Assembly: GCA_016779585.1 (NCBI GenBank)
Contig: JADHNI010000036.1
Location: forward strand, 1 to 37,716
DNA: 37,716 nt
Direction of reading: 5' to 3'
From: Pseudomonadales bacterium
Lineage (GTDB): Bacteria; Pseudomonadota; Gammaproteobacteria; Pseudomonadales; Azotimanducaceae
Shown here in pieces: positions 25,373 to 33,710 of this stretch (positions within the stretch are counted from its first letter, which is position 1; the number at the start of each line of letters is the position of its first letter). The notes beneath the pieces are model-generated. The model was given only the letters and a program-made list of their open reading frames with translations, did not search any database and was not told the DNA's origin. A program made the position numbers and the translations under genes.

Positions 25373-27613
25373 CTAGAAGTCGATTCGAACGCCCAGTGTA
25401 GCAGTACGGTCCTTGTTGGGTCTCGCACCGTAAGGTTGGCGTCCCATGATGTCTTCTTCGCCGGTCACATTTTCAACCTTGGCGTAGAGATCGATCGCGC
25501 TCGTAAACGCGTAATGAGCTGAGAGATCGATGGTAAGCGCATCGTCTGTCTTCTCGAATGCGCCACAACTGGCCCTGACACAGACCTCGTCGACGTAGTT
25601 TACATTGACGAACCCTGACCATTTATCACGTTCGTATCCCAGGCTGAGGTTGTACTGCTGCTCGGGAATGTAGGGGATGGGGTCTCCCTTGCTGACGTCG
25701 CCAAAAAAGTCGGTATCCGCGATATCCGAATCGAATTCGCTGTCGATCCAGCTGTAGTTAAAAGTGAGCGGAATACTGTAGGCCCTGCCGGTTGCGAGAT
25801 CAGTGGCCAGCATCAGTTCTATGCCCTGTACCGTTGCGGCGTCACCATTAAAAGCATCACCAATGGTGCAGTCCGATCCAAAAGATGCGGTGCATTCGCC
25901 CAGAACATTGTCATAGTCGCTCAGGAAATAGATAGCTTCGATAGAGAGTTGATCATCGTTGAAGCGCAAACCCAGTTCGTAGTTGATTGCCTCTTCTTCA
26001 TCCACGTCGGGGGCGTTACTTGGTGCGCTGAACCCTTTGTGCACGCCGGCGATGAGGGTAGTGCGCTCAGATAGGCTGTAAAGGATACCCATACCGGGTA
26101 ACCAGACTTCCGTGTCGTTGCTCCGGCTATCACGGATGTTGCTGTCGTCTCTGGAAGCCGGGTTTGTTGTTCTACCCGGTCTTATTTCCCAGCGCGTGCG
26201 TTTCTGCTCGATATCTTCATAGCGCAGGCCAGGAGTCAGGACCCAGTTGCCGAACTCGATGCGATCATAGATATGAAATGCCATTGCTTCAGCTTCCTGG
26301 ACCCGATTACCGGCGTTGCCAAGCAGGCCGAGATCGTCCAGAACCAGTTGGCCGTTTTCCTGGTGGTAATTACTGTTGCGTTGCAGCCTGTCTTCCTCAT
26401 CTTCGTGGAAACGTAGTCCGATTTCGATATCGTGTCTCAGATCACCTGTTTCCAGTTGCCAGTCCAAAGCGAACTGAACTCCACGTGAGAAGTATGCTCG
26501 CGAATTTGAACGCACCTGGATGCTGCCGACCGGTGTGTCGATCTCACCATCCATGATTGCCTGCATCTGTTCAGGAGAAATGCCGTCGAGCGACTCACCG
26601 AGATTGATTGACCGAACCACGTTGGACCAACTGGTGCTGGAAAATTCCTCAGCGCTGCTGCTGCCGTCGAAATCGATACCTTCCGTTTTAAACCAGTCGC
26701 GCTCGTGTTCGTTGTTGTAGGCAGTAGCAGTAAAAGCCATGGTGTCGCTGATCTCGAATCGATACCTGAGAATCTGCTGCTCATGTTCGGTATGGATGTT
26801 GTCCAGCGCGGACAGCCCGTATCGACGAAACGCATCGTCGTTAAAGTCTGCGTCAGTCAGTCCCAGGTAGCTTTGCTCGGAATCCTGTTCGGCATACTGA
26901 AGCTTCAGCTCGATACTGTGTCGATCATTGGTGTAACCGAGTTTTACCGTGTAGTCCTCGATATCGAGCCCGGTATCGGAATCGCTGCGATCGACTTCCT
27001 GGTAGCCATCAGACTGCCACTGGTGAGTCTCGACCAGGAATCCGAAACCGTTTTCACTGGTGCCCCCGTACCTGGCATGAACGCGATAGGTGCTGTCTTC
27101 TCCAGCCTCGGCCAGCAGTGAACCTGCTGTACTCTGGGGAATCGGCGTAGAGATCATATTCATGGCGCCGCCGATGGTGTACGGCCCCTGGGTGATGGCT
27201 GCCGGACCCTTGAGGATTTCAACCGCATTCATACGTCCCATGGTAGGAAAGTAGTAGGCGGATGGCGCAGAGTAAGGTGCGGGTGCAATCAGGACATTGT
27301 CTTCGAGCAGGGTAATTCGGCTGCTTCTTTCCGTCGCGACACCCCGTATGCTGATGTTCGGTCTCAGGCCATATCCATCTTCCACCTGGAGTGACACGCC
27401 AGGTGCCTGTCGAAGGATTCTGTGTATATCCGAGTACGACTGCTGTTCCAGTTGTGCAGCGCCAATGTATTGTGCAGCGCCGGTAACCTGGTGCTCCTTG
27501 TCACGTTCACCAACGATTGTGATTTCTTCCAGGAAAGTGCCGTCGCCTGCGAAGGCGGCAGACGACAGGGTGCTGGCCAGGAGCAGGACCGATACAGGGA
27601 GGACGAACTTCAT
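25373..27613 (-). CDS. TonB-dependent outer-membrane receptor, FecA-like
   Basis: A 746-residue receptor. A signal peptide of 22 residues (ending AFA) is followed by a TonB-box-like EEITIVGE near 28-36, then the plug with APGVSLQVEDGYGLRPN and the SIRG motif. The plug ends with ILKGPAAITQGPYTIGGAMN, and a long beta-barrel ends in the typical terminal aromatic (RIDF). The GYGLRPNISIRG sequence places it near the FecA (ferric citrate) group, but no FecA-type signalling domain is present, so it should only transport. Fur boxes overlap its promoter. It imports an iron chelate across the outer membrane, driven by TonB-ExbBD from elsewhere. Confidence 0.93.
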   Translation of the reverse strand: MKFVLPVSVLLLASTLSSAAFAGDGTFLEEITIVGERDKEHQVTGAAQYIGAAQLEQQSYSDIHRILRQAPGVSLQVEDGYGLRPNISIRGVATERSSRITLLEDNVLIAPAPYSAPSAYYFPTMGRMNAVEILKGPAAITQGPYTIGGAMNMISTPIPQSTAGSLLAEAGEDSTYRVHARYGGTSENGFGFLVETHQWQSDGYQEVDRSDSDTGLDIEDYTVKLGYTNDRHSIELKLQYAEQDSEQSYLGLTDADFNDDAFRRYGLSALDNIHTEHEQQILRYRFEISDTMAFTATAYNNEHERDWFKTEGIDFDGSSSAEEFSSTSWSNVVRSINLGESLDGISPEQMQAIMDGEIDTPVGSIQVRSNSRAYFSRGVQFALDWQLETGDLRHDIEIGLRFHEDEEDRLQRNSNYHQENGQLVLDDLGLLGNAGNRVQEAEAMAFHIYDRIEFGNWVLTPGLRYEDIEQKRTRWEIRPGRTTNPASRDDSNIRDSRSNDTEVWLPGMGILYSLSERTTLIAGVHKGFSAPSNAPDVDEEEAINYELGLRFNDDQLSIEAIYFLSDYDNVLGECTASFGSDCTIGDAFNGDAATVQGIELMLATDLATGRAYSIPLTFNYSWIDSEFDSDIADTDFFGDVSKGDPIPYIPEQQYNLSLGYERDKWSGFVNVNYVDEVCVRASCGAFEKTDDALTIDLSAHYAFTSAIDLYAKVENVTGEEDIMGRQPYGARPNKDRTATLGVRIDF

Positions 27614-27643
27614 ATTTCACGCCTAATAGCAGTACAGGTCGCG

Positions 27644-27672
27644 AAAATATCCTAAATGAGAATCGTTATCAA
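27644..27672 (-). promoter_or_regulatory. Sigma-70-type promoter of the TonB receptor gene
   Basis: Reading leftwards, TTGATA (27672-27667) and TATTTT (27649-27644) are separated by exactly 17 bp, close to the sigma-70 consensus. The -10 box lies about 30 bp before the receptor start at 27613. The -35 box and spacer coincide with the first Fur box, which explains repression. Confidence 0.6.
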
Positions 27673-27674
27673 TA
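27656..27674. promoter_or_regulatory. Fur box 1, overlapping the receptor promoter
   Basis: The sequence AATGAGAATCGTTATCAAT resembles the 19-bp Fur consensus, with a TGAGAAT / GTTATCA near-palindrome. It covers the -35 region of the receptor promoter, so Fe-Fur would block RNA polymerase when iron is plentiful. Confidence 0.7.
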
Positions 27675-27679
27675 CATTA

Positions 27680-27696
27680 ATGAGAATGATTCTCAT
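27680..27696. promoter_or_regulatory. Fur box 2, perfect palindrome
   Basis: ATGAGAA (27680-27686) TGA TTCTCAT (27690-27696) is a perfect inverted repeat and a near-ideal Fur site. It lies 8 bp beyond the -35 box of the receptor promoter and just past the stop of the PepSY gene. Two boxes with 5 bp between them suggest cooperative Fur dimers. Confidence 0.78.
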
Positions 27697-27700
27697 AAAT

Positions 27701-28237
27701 TTACATCAGCCCGGCCGCCAGTGCGACCAGTAGGCCTGCGATCGTCGTCATCACGGTCGGACCGCGCAGCGCATTCGAGGATATGCCCAGCCAGAATCCG
27801 CTCAGGAGGATGATAACAAGTCCGACGGCCATAACTTTCTGGATCGTCTTGAACAGTCCGGGCCCATGTCCCTTGTGCAATTCAACCAGGCGTTTCGCCA
27901 GGTCGGGTTTGTGGAGTTTAACGACAGGGACCTCAGCTGAAGCATCGACGCTGTAATAATCGCGGGAAGTGGGTCGGGTGGTGAGTGTTGAACCTGAAAC
28001 CTTTACATATTCGAAGTTATGAACAATACCATTGGACTGCAGCAAGCCATCAATATCCTGTTTCAGATCCGGAGAGTCCGGATCAATCGTTACCGGATTT
28101 TTGATCTCCACTGCTGATGTCTCGACGCTACCTTTGATGCCATTCAGGTAGAGGCCGCCGGAGATAGCCATCAGGAGCAGGGTAGGCAAAAAGAATGATG
28201 CAATGTAGAGGTGAATCTTGACCCAGAGGCTTCGCAT
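27701..28237 (-). CDS. PepSY-associated membrane protein
   Basis: A 178-residue inner-membrane protein. The first helix is at about 12-33 (SFFLPTLLLMAISGGLYLNG), a periplasmic PepSY-like region with HKGHGPGLF lies before the second helix (about 135-153), and a third helix ends the protein. PepSY-associated proteins accompany siderophore receptors and are thought to help iron reduction or release in the periplasm. It is directly upstream of the TonB receptor on the same strand, with the receptor's own promoter between them. The start at 28237 has a purine-rich site (GAGAGACGAAC). Its own promoter has no evident Fur box in the 112-bp gap. Confidence 0.82.
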   Translation of the reverse strand: MRSLWVKIHLYIASFFLPTLLLMAISGGLYLNGIKGSVETSAVEIKNPVTIDPDSPDLKQDIDGLLQSNGIVHNFEYVKVSGSTLTTRPTSRDYYSVDASAEVPVVKLHKPDLAKRLVELHKGHGPGLFKTIQKVMAVGLVIILLSGFWLGISSNALRGPTVMTTIAGLLVALAAGLM

Positions 28238-28349
28238 GTTCGTCTCTCTCTAGCTGGTGAAGGCGCCGACTCTAGCAAACTTGCCGGCAATGACCAACTG
28301 ACCTCTGTGCTATGCTCGCGGTCCCATCTGTAGTCACCCCTGAATCCTG

Positions 28350-29549
28350 ATGCCGCAGTATCGCTGGTACATTGTTGGTGTAACCCTGGTTAACCAGGCG
28401 CTTGCAATGGGCGTCATGATTTACAGTTTCGCTCTGTTTGTTGTGCCCTGGCTCGAGAGCTTTGGCATCAGGCGAAGTGAAGCGATGCTCGCCATTTTTG
28501 CTTTCCAGGTATCTATGGGGCTACTCAGCCCGGTTGTTGGACGCATGATGGACAGTTACCCGATGCGATACCTGGTTGCCCTGGGTGGGATCTGTACCGC
28601 GACCGGATTGTGCCTCGTCTCCCAGGCAACCGCATTCTGGCAGATTGTCCTGCTGCATGTGACGTTTCTACCGGTTGGCATGATGTTATGCGGCACACTG
28701 GCTTCGCAGATCATGGTCAGCAAATGGTTCACCGAGAAACGAGGTCTGGCAATAGGTATATCTGCAATGGGAACTTCCCTGGGTGGGCTTACCATTCCAC
28801 TCTTGACCAACAGGCTGATTGAGGGGCTGGGCTGGCAGGATGCGATGCTTTACCTCGGGTTGATGGTGGCTGTGGTCATCCTGCCTTTGAATCTCTGGGC
28901 ACTTCGCCGGGAACCGCCAATGCAGGAATTCTCGGGTTCAAACAGTAACCACCTCGATGCCAGGGCCTGGGGTGCGCGCGAGATACTTTCCACAAGAAAC
29001 TTCTGGATACCAGTAGTTGGTCTTATCCCGATCAACGCAGCGTTCGGCGGTGTGCAGTTCAACATCGGGGCTTATGCGGCAGATCTCGGCATGACACAGA
29101 CGCTGGCCGCCCAACTGATTGCTCTGGCTTCCATTTCCATGATTATCGGTAAGTTTGTGTTCGGTAGTCTCGGTGATCGCATGGATCACCGTTACCTCTA
29201 CTGGTTTATGAGCGGCCTGCTGTTGATGGCACTCTATTTTTACCAGGGAAATCCAGACAGGACTGCCCTGATGACCGCTGCAGCGCTTCAGGGTTTTGCA
29301 ACCGGTGGTGTCATGCCAATGATGGCTATCATGTACGCGAGTCGATTTGGGACGTTTTCCTTTGGTCGGGTACTTGGCCTGGTACAATTATTCCTGATGA
29401 TTGGCAGTTTTGGTTCTATCTTCTCTGGCTGGATGTATGACCTGACACAGTCCTACGATGCGGCCTTCTGGACCTTTGCGTTATTGCTTTTGCCCTGCAT
29501 GGTGGCGATGGCCTTCCTGCCATCGCCATCACGACCCGCCGAAAGCTAG
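28350..29549 (+). CDS. MFS transporter, OFA/monocarboxylate-like
   Basis: A 399-residue membrane carrier with about 12 helices. Features include the N-terminal RWYIVGVTLVNQALAMG start, PVVGRMMDSY (loop 2-3), KWFTEKRGLAIGISAMG, which is the characteristic motif of the oxalate/formate antiporter and monocarboxylate groups, and a second-half GSLGDRMDHR. It probably moves a small organic acid. Its last 4 bp overlap the stop of the convergent coiled-coil gene. It is divergent from the PepSY gene. The substrate is unknown. Confidence 0.85.
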   Translation: MPQYRWYIVGVTLVNQALAMGVMIYSFALFVVPWLESFGIRRSEAMLAIFAFQVSMGLLSPVVGRMMDSYPMRYLVALGGICTATGLCLVSQATAFWQIVLLHVTFLPVGMMLCGTLASQIMVSKWFTEKRGLAIGISAMGTSLGGLTIPLLTNRLIEGLGWQDAMLYLGLMVAVVILPLNLWALRREPPMQEFSGSNSNHLDARAWGAREILSTRNFWIPVVGLIPINAAFGGVQFNIGAYAADLGMTQTLAAQLIALASISMIIGKFVFGSLGDRMDHRYLYWFMSGLLLMALYFYQGNPDRTALMTAAALQGFATGGVMPMMAIMYASRFGTFSFGRVLGLVQLFLMIGSFGSIFSGWMYDLTQSYDAAFWTFALLLLPCMVAMAFLPSPSRPAES

Positions 29550-30454
29550 AACGCGTAGCTCAGGGCGTGGTCCCTGACGTCTGTCTTTGAAGAATCACAG
29601 TCAGCAAGTTCTGACTGTTCAAAGACATAGATATTCGATTGATCCTCACCCTTACTCACGATTACGCTGACCCGCTCATTCCGGGGCAGGCTCCTCATGG
29701 TGCTGCTGTAGTCGCAGAAGGTATTTAACACCAGGGTTTCCATATCCTCGAACTGCTGTCGTTTTGCTTCCATGCGCTTCGCACGCTTCTTCTCGATTTC
29801 ATTGCGCTTGGCTTCAACCTGGCTAGCAATATCTTCCTGGATTTTCTCCTCCTGGCGGGCAAGGCGTTCCATTTCCTGAAGCACCTCTGCTTCCCTGGCT
29901 TCCAGTTCATTAATTTCTTCCTGTTCTGCGTGGATTGCTTCTATTTCAATCTCTCGCAATTCGCGATTGGCCTCACGTAACTCCGCACGGGCCTCCCTGA
30001 GTGCCTGTCGGGCGATGCGGCTTTGCTCTGACCAGTCGCCATCCGTATCGATGGTGATCGCCGAGAAGCTGTCATTGGCGAGACCCATTTCCACGCTTGC
30101 CAGGATGTCTTCTACAACGAGAGGAATGGCTGCCATACCCTCGGCGAAGACTTCCACGTTCTCTTCAAAGTCATTGGTTTTAAATGCATAGGCATAACCG
30201 CGTGATGCGGGTGTGACGTTAAACACCACGCCCTGGTCTGCCAGGTAGTGGCCGGTAATCTGTACCTGGCATGAGTTGCAGTCTTCATCATTCTCGAAAG
30301 CTGACTTCACGATACCGATCATGATGTTGATGTCTTTGCGCATGCGCTCATAGTCGGGTGCAGCAAAGCTGTGCAGGGCGATGCTTGATACGGTGACCAC
30401 AGCCAACAGCTTTGGCAGCAGGTTGTGTTTTCTGATCCTGGTTTGAATACTCAT
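29546..30454 (-). CDS. Exported coiled-coil protein of an ECF sigma operon (function unknown)
   Basis: A 302-residue protein. A signal or anchor helix spans about 13-32 (ending in SFAAP). CNSC at 59-62 and later C244, C287 could form disulfides. Residues about 163-250 are a long charged Glu/Arg/Lys coiled coil, with repeated REARAEL-, EIEIEAI- and EEINELE-type stretches, followed by a beta-rich tail (RNERVSVIVSKGEDQSNIYVFEQ). It lies 10 bp after the anti-sigma gene in the same operon. I do not recognise a family. Position and export suggest an envelope-stress effector or a partner of the anti-sigma factor, by inference only. It overlaps the MFS gene end by 4 bp. Confidence 0.78.
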   Translation of the reverse strand: MSIQTRIRKHNLLPKLLAVVTVSSIALHSFAAPDYERMRKDINIMIGIVKSAFENDEDCNSCQVQITGHYLADQGVVFNVTPASRGYAYAFKTNDFEENVEVFAEGMAAIPLVVEDILASVEMGLANDSFSAITIDTDGDWSEQSRIARQALREARAELREANRELREIEIEAIHAEQEEINELEAREAEVLQEMERLARQEEKIQEDIASQVEAKRNEIEKKRAKRMEAKRQQFEDMETLVLNTFCDYSSTMRSLPRNERVSVIVSKGEDQSNIYVFEQSELADCDSSKTDVRDHALSYAF

Positions 30455-30464
30455 GTCATGTTCC

Positions 30465-31136
30465 TTACATGTTTTTGCCGCGGTTCACACTGATCTGGTG
30501 AAACGCATTGGATAGTTGCTGAATGTCTTTCTCGTCCTCTGCCTGGCTTGCCAGCAGGTATCGCAGGTTCTCTTCTGTTTCCCTGACCTGTTGTGCCTGG
30601 GTGGCAGTCCAGTAACTGACCAGGGTTGTCAGTTCTTCCCTGCGTTCTTCACGGCTGGCCTGCAGCACTGATCGCAACACCAGCTGATCGCTGGCGACCT
30701 GCCTGGCTGAAAGCTGGTCAAACTGTTCGTCCCACTTTTCCGCCTGCTGTGCCTGGTAGCTCGCGAAAGTCTGTTCGGTCAGGTAGTTGTCTGCCCCAAA
30801 CCGCAGCGCAACACCGTTACTGGTATCCAGGCTCGCATCTGTCAGCACAAGCACAATTGCCAGGATAGAGGCCGCAGTTGCGAACACTTCAGGGAACCGC
30901 CAGCCCTGCCTGTGCAGGTTGCCGGTGGTGCTTCGGTCATAGTTCCCTGGCGCCTGGTCCTGCCAGCGAGTCGCGACCAGTCCCATTTGCCAGATGTCGT
31001 TCAGGACCTCATTGCAGTCGTTGCATGACTTCAGGTGTTCATCGACACTGATTGCCAGTTCCGGCGCCAGCTTGCCTTCATGAAAATCAAAGAGCAGGTC
31101 CTGGCACTTCTCGCAGTTCATTTCTGTTGATTGCAT
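30465..31136 (-). CDS. Zinc-type anti-sigma factor
   Basis: A 223-residue protein. The N-terminal anti-sigma domain has C8-x2-C11 and the ZAS motif H34-x3-C38-x2-C41 (DEHLKSCNDC), which binds zinc and holds the sigma factor. A single membrane helix lies at about 80-97 (FATAASILAIVLVLTDASL), and the rest (about 98-223) is a predicted exoplasmic Gln/Glu-rich helix (QAQQAEKWDEQFDQL...), which may sense envelope signals. The start at 31136 is chosen for the GGAGAG ribosome binding site. It is 14 bp after the sigma gene and 10 bp before the coiled-coil gene, giving a three-gene unit. Confidence 0.88.
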   Translation of the reverse strand: MQSTEMNCEKCQDLLFDFHEGKLAPELAISVDEHLKSCNDCNEVLNDIWQMGLVATRWQDQAPGNYDRSTTGNLHRQGWRFPEVFATAASILAIVLVLTDASLDTSNGVALRFGADNYLTEQTFASYQAQQAEKWDEQFDQLSARQVASDQLVLRSVLQASREERREELTTLVSYWTATQAQQVRETEENLRYLLASQAEDEKDIQQLSNAFHQISVNRGKNM

Positions 31137-31150
31137 AACAATCTCTCCAT

Positions 31151-31714
31151 TCAGCAGGCCAGTGCGCCCGCTTCGTCTGTTCCCCTGAGTTTCTTTAGTG
31201 CCGCGTATAGTCGCGACTTGGCTGTGTTTGAGGTGATGCCGAGCTGTGCCGCGATCTCATCAAATGTGAAATTCTGGAAGAATTTCAGTTCAATCACCTG
31301 TCGCTGCTCGTTCGGCAGGCTTCCCAGGAGGCGCACAATGTCACCGTTGGAACGCACATCTTCATAGCCGGTTGCCGGATTGCTGCCGCGGTTGTCATCC
31401 TGAAGCTCTTCGTATTCGCTGAACTGCGCTTTTCTCTTGCGCAGGTGATCCGTACACCGGAAAGTGGCGATCCGGAACAGCCAGGCAGGGAAGGGAGCGT
31501 CACCCCTGAAGTTACCCAGGTTGCGGTATACAGACAGGAACAGGTCCTGCAGCAGGTCCAGGGCATCATCCGAGTTGCCCACCATCCGCAGTGCGTGGTT
31601 GTAAAGGCGAGTCTCGTAACGCTTGACCAGCGCCAGCCACGCACCTTCGGAGCCTTCCAGCGCCTGTTTGATGAGTTGTTCGTCGCTTTTCCGACGAAAC
31701 CCGATGACTTCCAT
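31151..31714 (-). CDS. ECF-type RNA polymerase sigma factor
   Basis: A 187-residue group 4 sigma factor. The region-2 helices are at about 10-95 (DALDLLQDLFLSVYRNLGNF, WLFRIATFRCTDHLRKRK) and region 4 at about 127-175, with the LPNEQRQVIELKFFQNFTFDEIA then GITSNTAKSRLYAALKKL helix-turn-helix. It directs RNA polymerase to stress genes when released from its anti-sigma factor, encoded immediately downstream. The ATG is at 31714. A promoter of ECF type lies just upstream, so it is probably autoregulated. Confidence 0.93.
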   Translation of the reverse strand: MEVIGFRRKSDEQLIKQALEGSEGAWLALVKRYETRLYNHALRMVGNSDDALDLLQDLFLSVYRNLGNFRGDAPFPAWLFRIATFRCTDHLRKRKAQFSEYEELQDDNRGSNPATGYEDVRSNGDIVRLLGSLPNEQRQVIELKFFQNFTFDEIAAQLGITSNTAKSRLYAALKKLRGTDEAGALAC

Positions 31715-31745
31715 GGGGGGTCCAGCCCGACTACTTGCCTATATA

Positions 31746-31769
31746 GACGGTAGAGGTCTGGAAAAAGTT
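31746..31769 (-). promoter_or_regulatory. Candidate ECF-sigma promoter ahead of its own operon
   Basis: Read leftwards, AAC (31769-31767) and CGTC (31749-31746) are separated by 17 bp, the spacing and core of many ECF promoters, embedded in CAAACTTTTT and CGTCTATA. The -10 element is 31 bp before the sigma start codon at 31714. This is the usual position for an autoregulated ECF operon. It is a motif match by eye, not a scored prediction. Confidence 0.45.
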
Positions 31770-31854
31770 TGGCAAAAAAGAAAAAAAGTGCGGGATCGGA
31801 CGGTTTTGTTGAATCTCAGGGTGCCCGACCCCGCGGGCAGGCTTATTCGGGCTG

Positions 31855-31898
31855 TTTATACACCCCGGCTCAGGGCTTTATACACCCCGGCTCAGGGC
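31855..31898. repeat. Perfect 22-bp tandem duplication at the end of a Usp gene
   Basis: Two exact 22-bp copies, 31855-31876 and 31877-31898, run head to tail, each beginning TTTATACACC and ending CTCAGGGC. The second copy holds the stop codon (31892-31894) and last codon of the minus-strand universal stress gene; the first is its 3' flank. It is a recent-looking local duplication that can alter the 3' end of the transcript. Confidence 0.85.
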
Positions 31899-32746
31899 TG
31901 TTTACAAACCATCACGTCGCAGTTGGCGGATTCGAGCACACCCTCTGCGGTGTTGCCGATCAGGGCGCCGCTGATCCCTTTCCGAGCAACAGTGCCAAGC
32001 ACGATGACACCGGCAGCTATTTCTTTTGCGACCTGGTTGATCGCATAGGTTGGAGATCCTTCGCCCAGGTGGTTCTTCGCGATGGTCAGCTCTTTAGTCA
32101 CCTTGTGAAGCGCTTCCTCGTGTTCTTTGCGAAGATTTTCCGGAGACGGGTAGGGTGTCGTGTCAATTGAACCAACTGCCATCATCTGAGTGGGTGTGCG
32201 CCAGGAGTTCACGGTGTGTGTCGGGCTATCGAGCACACTGGAAAGTCGCCGCGCAGATTCCAGCACCACGGTATTCAATGCCTCATGGTTTTCATCGCCG
32301 CTGCAGACATCAATAGCAGCCAGAACGGGCTTGTTTCGAATGCTGTCCTGATCGCTGACCAGTAGCAGCGGGTAAGGACAGTGTCGAATCAGGTTCCAGT
32401 CTGTTGTGGTTCTGACCACCGTTTCAAACAGTGAGTGCTGCCGCATGGGCTTTACGACAAAGTCCGCCTGGTGTTTTGCCGCCGTTTCGATGACAGCTTC
32501 GTAAAGTTTTTCAAACGGCACCACTTCGGTGGTGATTTTGTAACCCTCAGCGATATACGGGGTTACCTGTTCCCGCAGCCATTCGGATTGCGCAGCGTAA
32601 TTCTTGGCGAAATTCTCTGCGGTGTCGTGTTCGACAAACACGGCGGCCATGATATCGAGATCGGCCTCAGGGGGTTGTTCTTTGCAACGGTCCAGCGCGT
32701 GATGCACGGTATCGCGAGGATCGATGACGGCTAGTATTCTGGTCAC
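31892..32746 (-). CDS. Universal stress protein, two tandem domains (UspE-like)
   Basis: A 284-residue protein with two UspA domains, about 1-140 and 150-284. The first begins TRILAVIDPRD; the second ends with GTVARKGISGALIGNTAEGVL, which carries the G-x2-G-x9-G-[ST/N] ATP-binding loop, followed by DVMVCKQP. GTG at 32746 is preferred to an upstream TTG because AGGAG lies 6 nt before it. Usp proteins bind ATP or lipids and accumulate under growth arrest or membrane stress. A second tandem Usp gene lies 1.5 kb away on the other strand. The stop is within a 22-bp tandem repeat. Confidence 0.9.
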   Translation of the reverse strand: MTRILAVIDPRDTVHHALDRCKEQPPEADLDIMAAVFVEHDTAENFAKNYAAQSEWLREQVTPYIAEGYKITTEVVPFEKLYEAVIETAAKHQADFVVKPMRQHSLFETVVRTTTDWNLIRHCPYPLLLVSDQDSIRNKPVLAAIDVCSGDENHEALNTVVLESARRLSSVLDSPTHTVNSWRTPTQMMAVGSIDTTPYPSPENLRKEHEEALHKVTKELTIAKNHLGEGSPTYAINQVAKEIAAGVIVLGTVARKGISGALIGNTAEGVLESANCDVMVCKQP

Positions 32747-32815
32747 GCTCTTCTCCTGAACTATCAAGTGTGATCTCAGTGTATGACAAGCGCGTTTTTG
32801 GGTTCTTGACCTCGA

Positions 32816-33616
32816 TCAACTGGAACTCAAACCGGATTCGCCCAAAATCCTGTCAGAGCAGGTGGGACAGAGCCCATGGGTGGCCTGTGTACCTGAAATT
32901 TCCTTCATGTAAATCTCCACGCGCTCCCAGAAACCGGCATCATTGCGGATGTTCTTGCAGCTGGCGCACATGGGAACGAGCTGGGACAGCTCAGAAACGC
33001 TTGCCCTGGCCTGCTGCAGCGCCTCCAACTGGGCGAACAGCCGGTGCCGCGTATGGTTATAGAGCAGGGAGACGCCCAGGCCGATAAGGTTGGCGAGCAC
33101 CAGTGTCAGCGGTGGTGTCAACTCAGCCATCTCGTACACTGGCTGGTTGTGGGTCGTGTAGAGGTGGATCAGCGTGGGCGTAAACACCACGGCAAACAGG
33201 AGTTGCAGGCGTATTGTTGGCATAAGTATGTACAACGCGACGATGATCAGTGCATCCATACCCAGGTGCAGCAGGTAATCGGGCGGCCTGGAGAGTGCTA
33301 TAAAAGTATTCAGTGCGGCCACCGTGATCGCGAGCAGCGACAGGGAAAGGTATACGACGGGTTGGGTTCCGACAAAGTGAGAAAGAAGCAGCGAGGTCAT
33401 CGCCACCGCCGCAATGATAAACCGCGTGATCAAGGAGCCTGAGTCGACGGAAGCCCCGGCGAAATCGTTTGCCGCAAACGCTATAGCTGCAAAGAAGGCG
33501 ATGGCGGAAAAGATGATGGTTAGTTGTCGATCCCAACCCAGCGTGTGGGCGCGGTATCGCTTTTCCTGCTCGGGATCGAGGAAGTTGCCCAGGAAACTGA
33601 TCTCACCAGAAGTCAT
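32816..33616 (-). CDS. Six-helix membrane protein with C-terminal double-CxxC domain
   Basis: A 266-residue protein (an upstream in-frame GTG would add 2). About six membrane helices cover residues 32-187, a short coiled segment (RHRLFAQLEALQQARASV) follows, then PMCASCKNIRNDAGFW and a THGLCPTC motif. The Cys spacing is CxxC-x29-CxxC. The same C-terminal motif, often ICxxCKKIRDDxGxW with SHGICPxC, is known to me at the ends of many bacterial sensor and response-regulator proteins; its role is unproven, perhaps zinc binding. The membrane part resembles sensor-type 6TM inputs. No kinase or cyclase domain is present. It lies between the two Usp genes, pointing to stress sensing by inference. Confidence 0.75.
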   Translation of the reverse strand: MTSGEISFLGNFLDPEQEKRYRAHTLGWDRQLTIIFSAIAFFAAIAFAANDFAGASVDSGSLITRFIIAAVAMTSLLLSHFVGTQPVVYLSLSLLAITVAALNTFIALSRPPDYLLHLGMDALIIVALYILMPTIRLQLLFAVVFTPTLIHLYTTHNQPVYEMAELTPPLTLVLANLIGLGVSLLYNHTRHRLFAQLEALQQARASVSELSQLVPMCASCKNIRNDAGFWERVEIYMKEISGTQATHGLCPTCSDRILGESGLSSS

Positions 33617-33710
33617 GCGCACATTATGAGCGATAGTTGACTCGGGTCAATTCGGTAACGATGCTCGTCAGCAAGAATGCCTAAACACCCAAAATGAATT
33701 GGAGTTCCCT

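Noticed and set aside
31855..31898. 22-bp tandem repeat as a CRISPR-like array
   Set aside because: There are only two adjacent copies with no spacer between, which is a tandem duplication.
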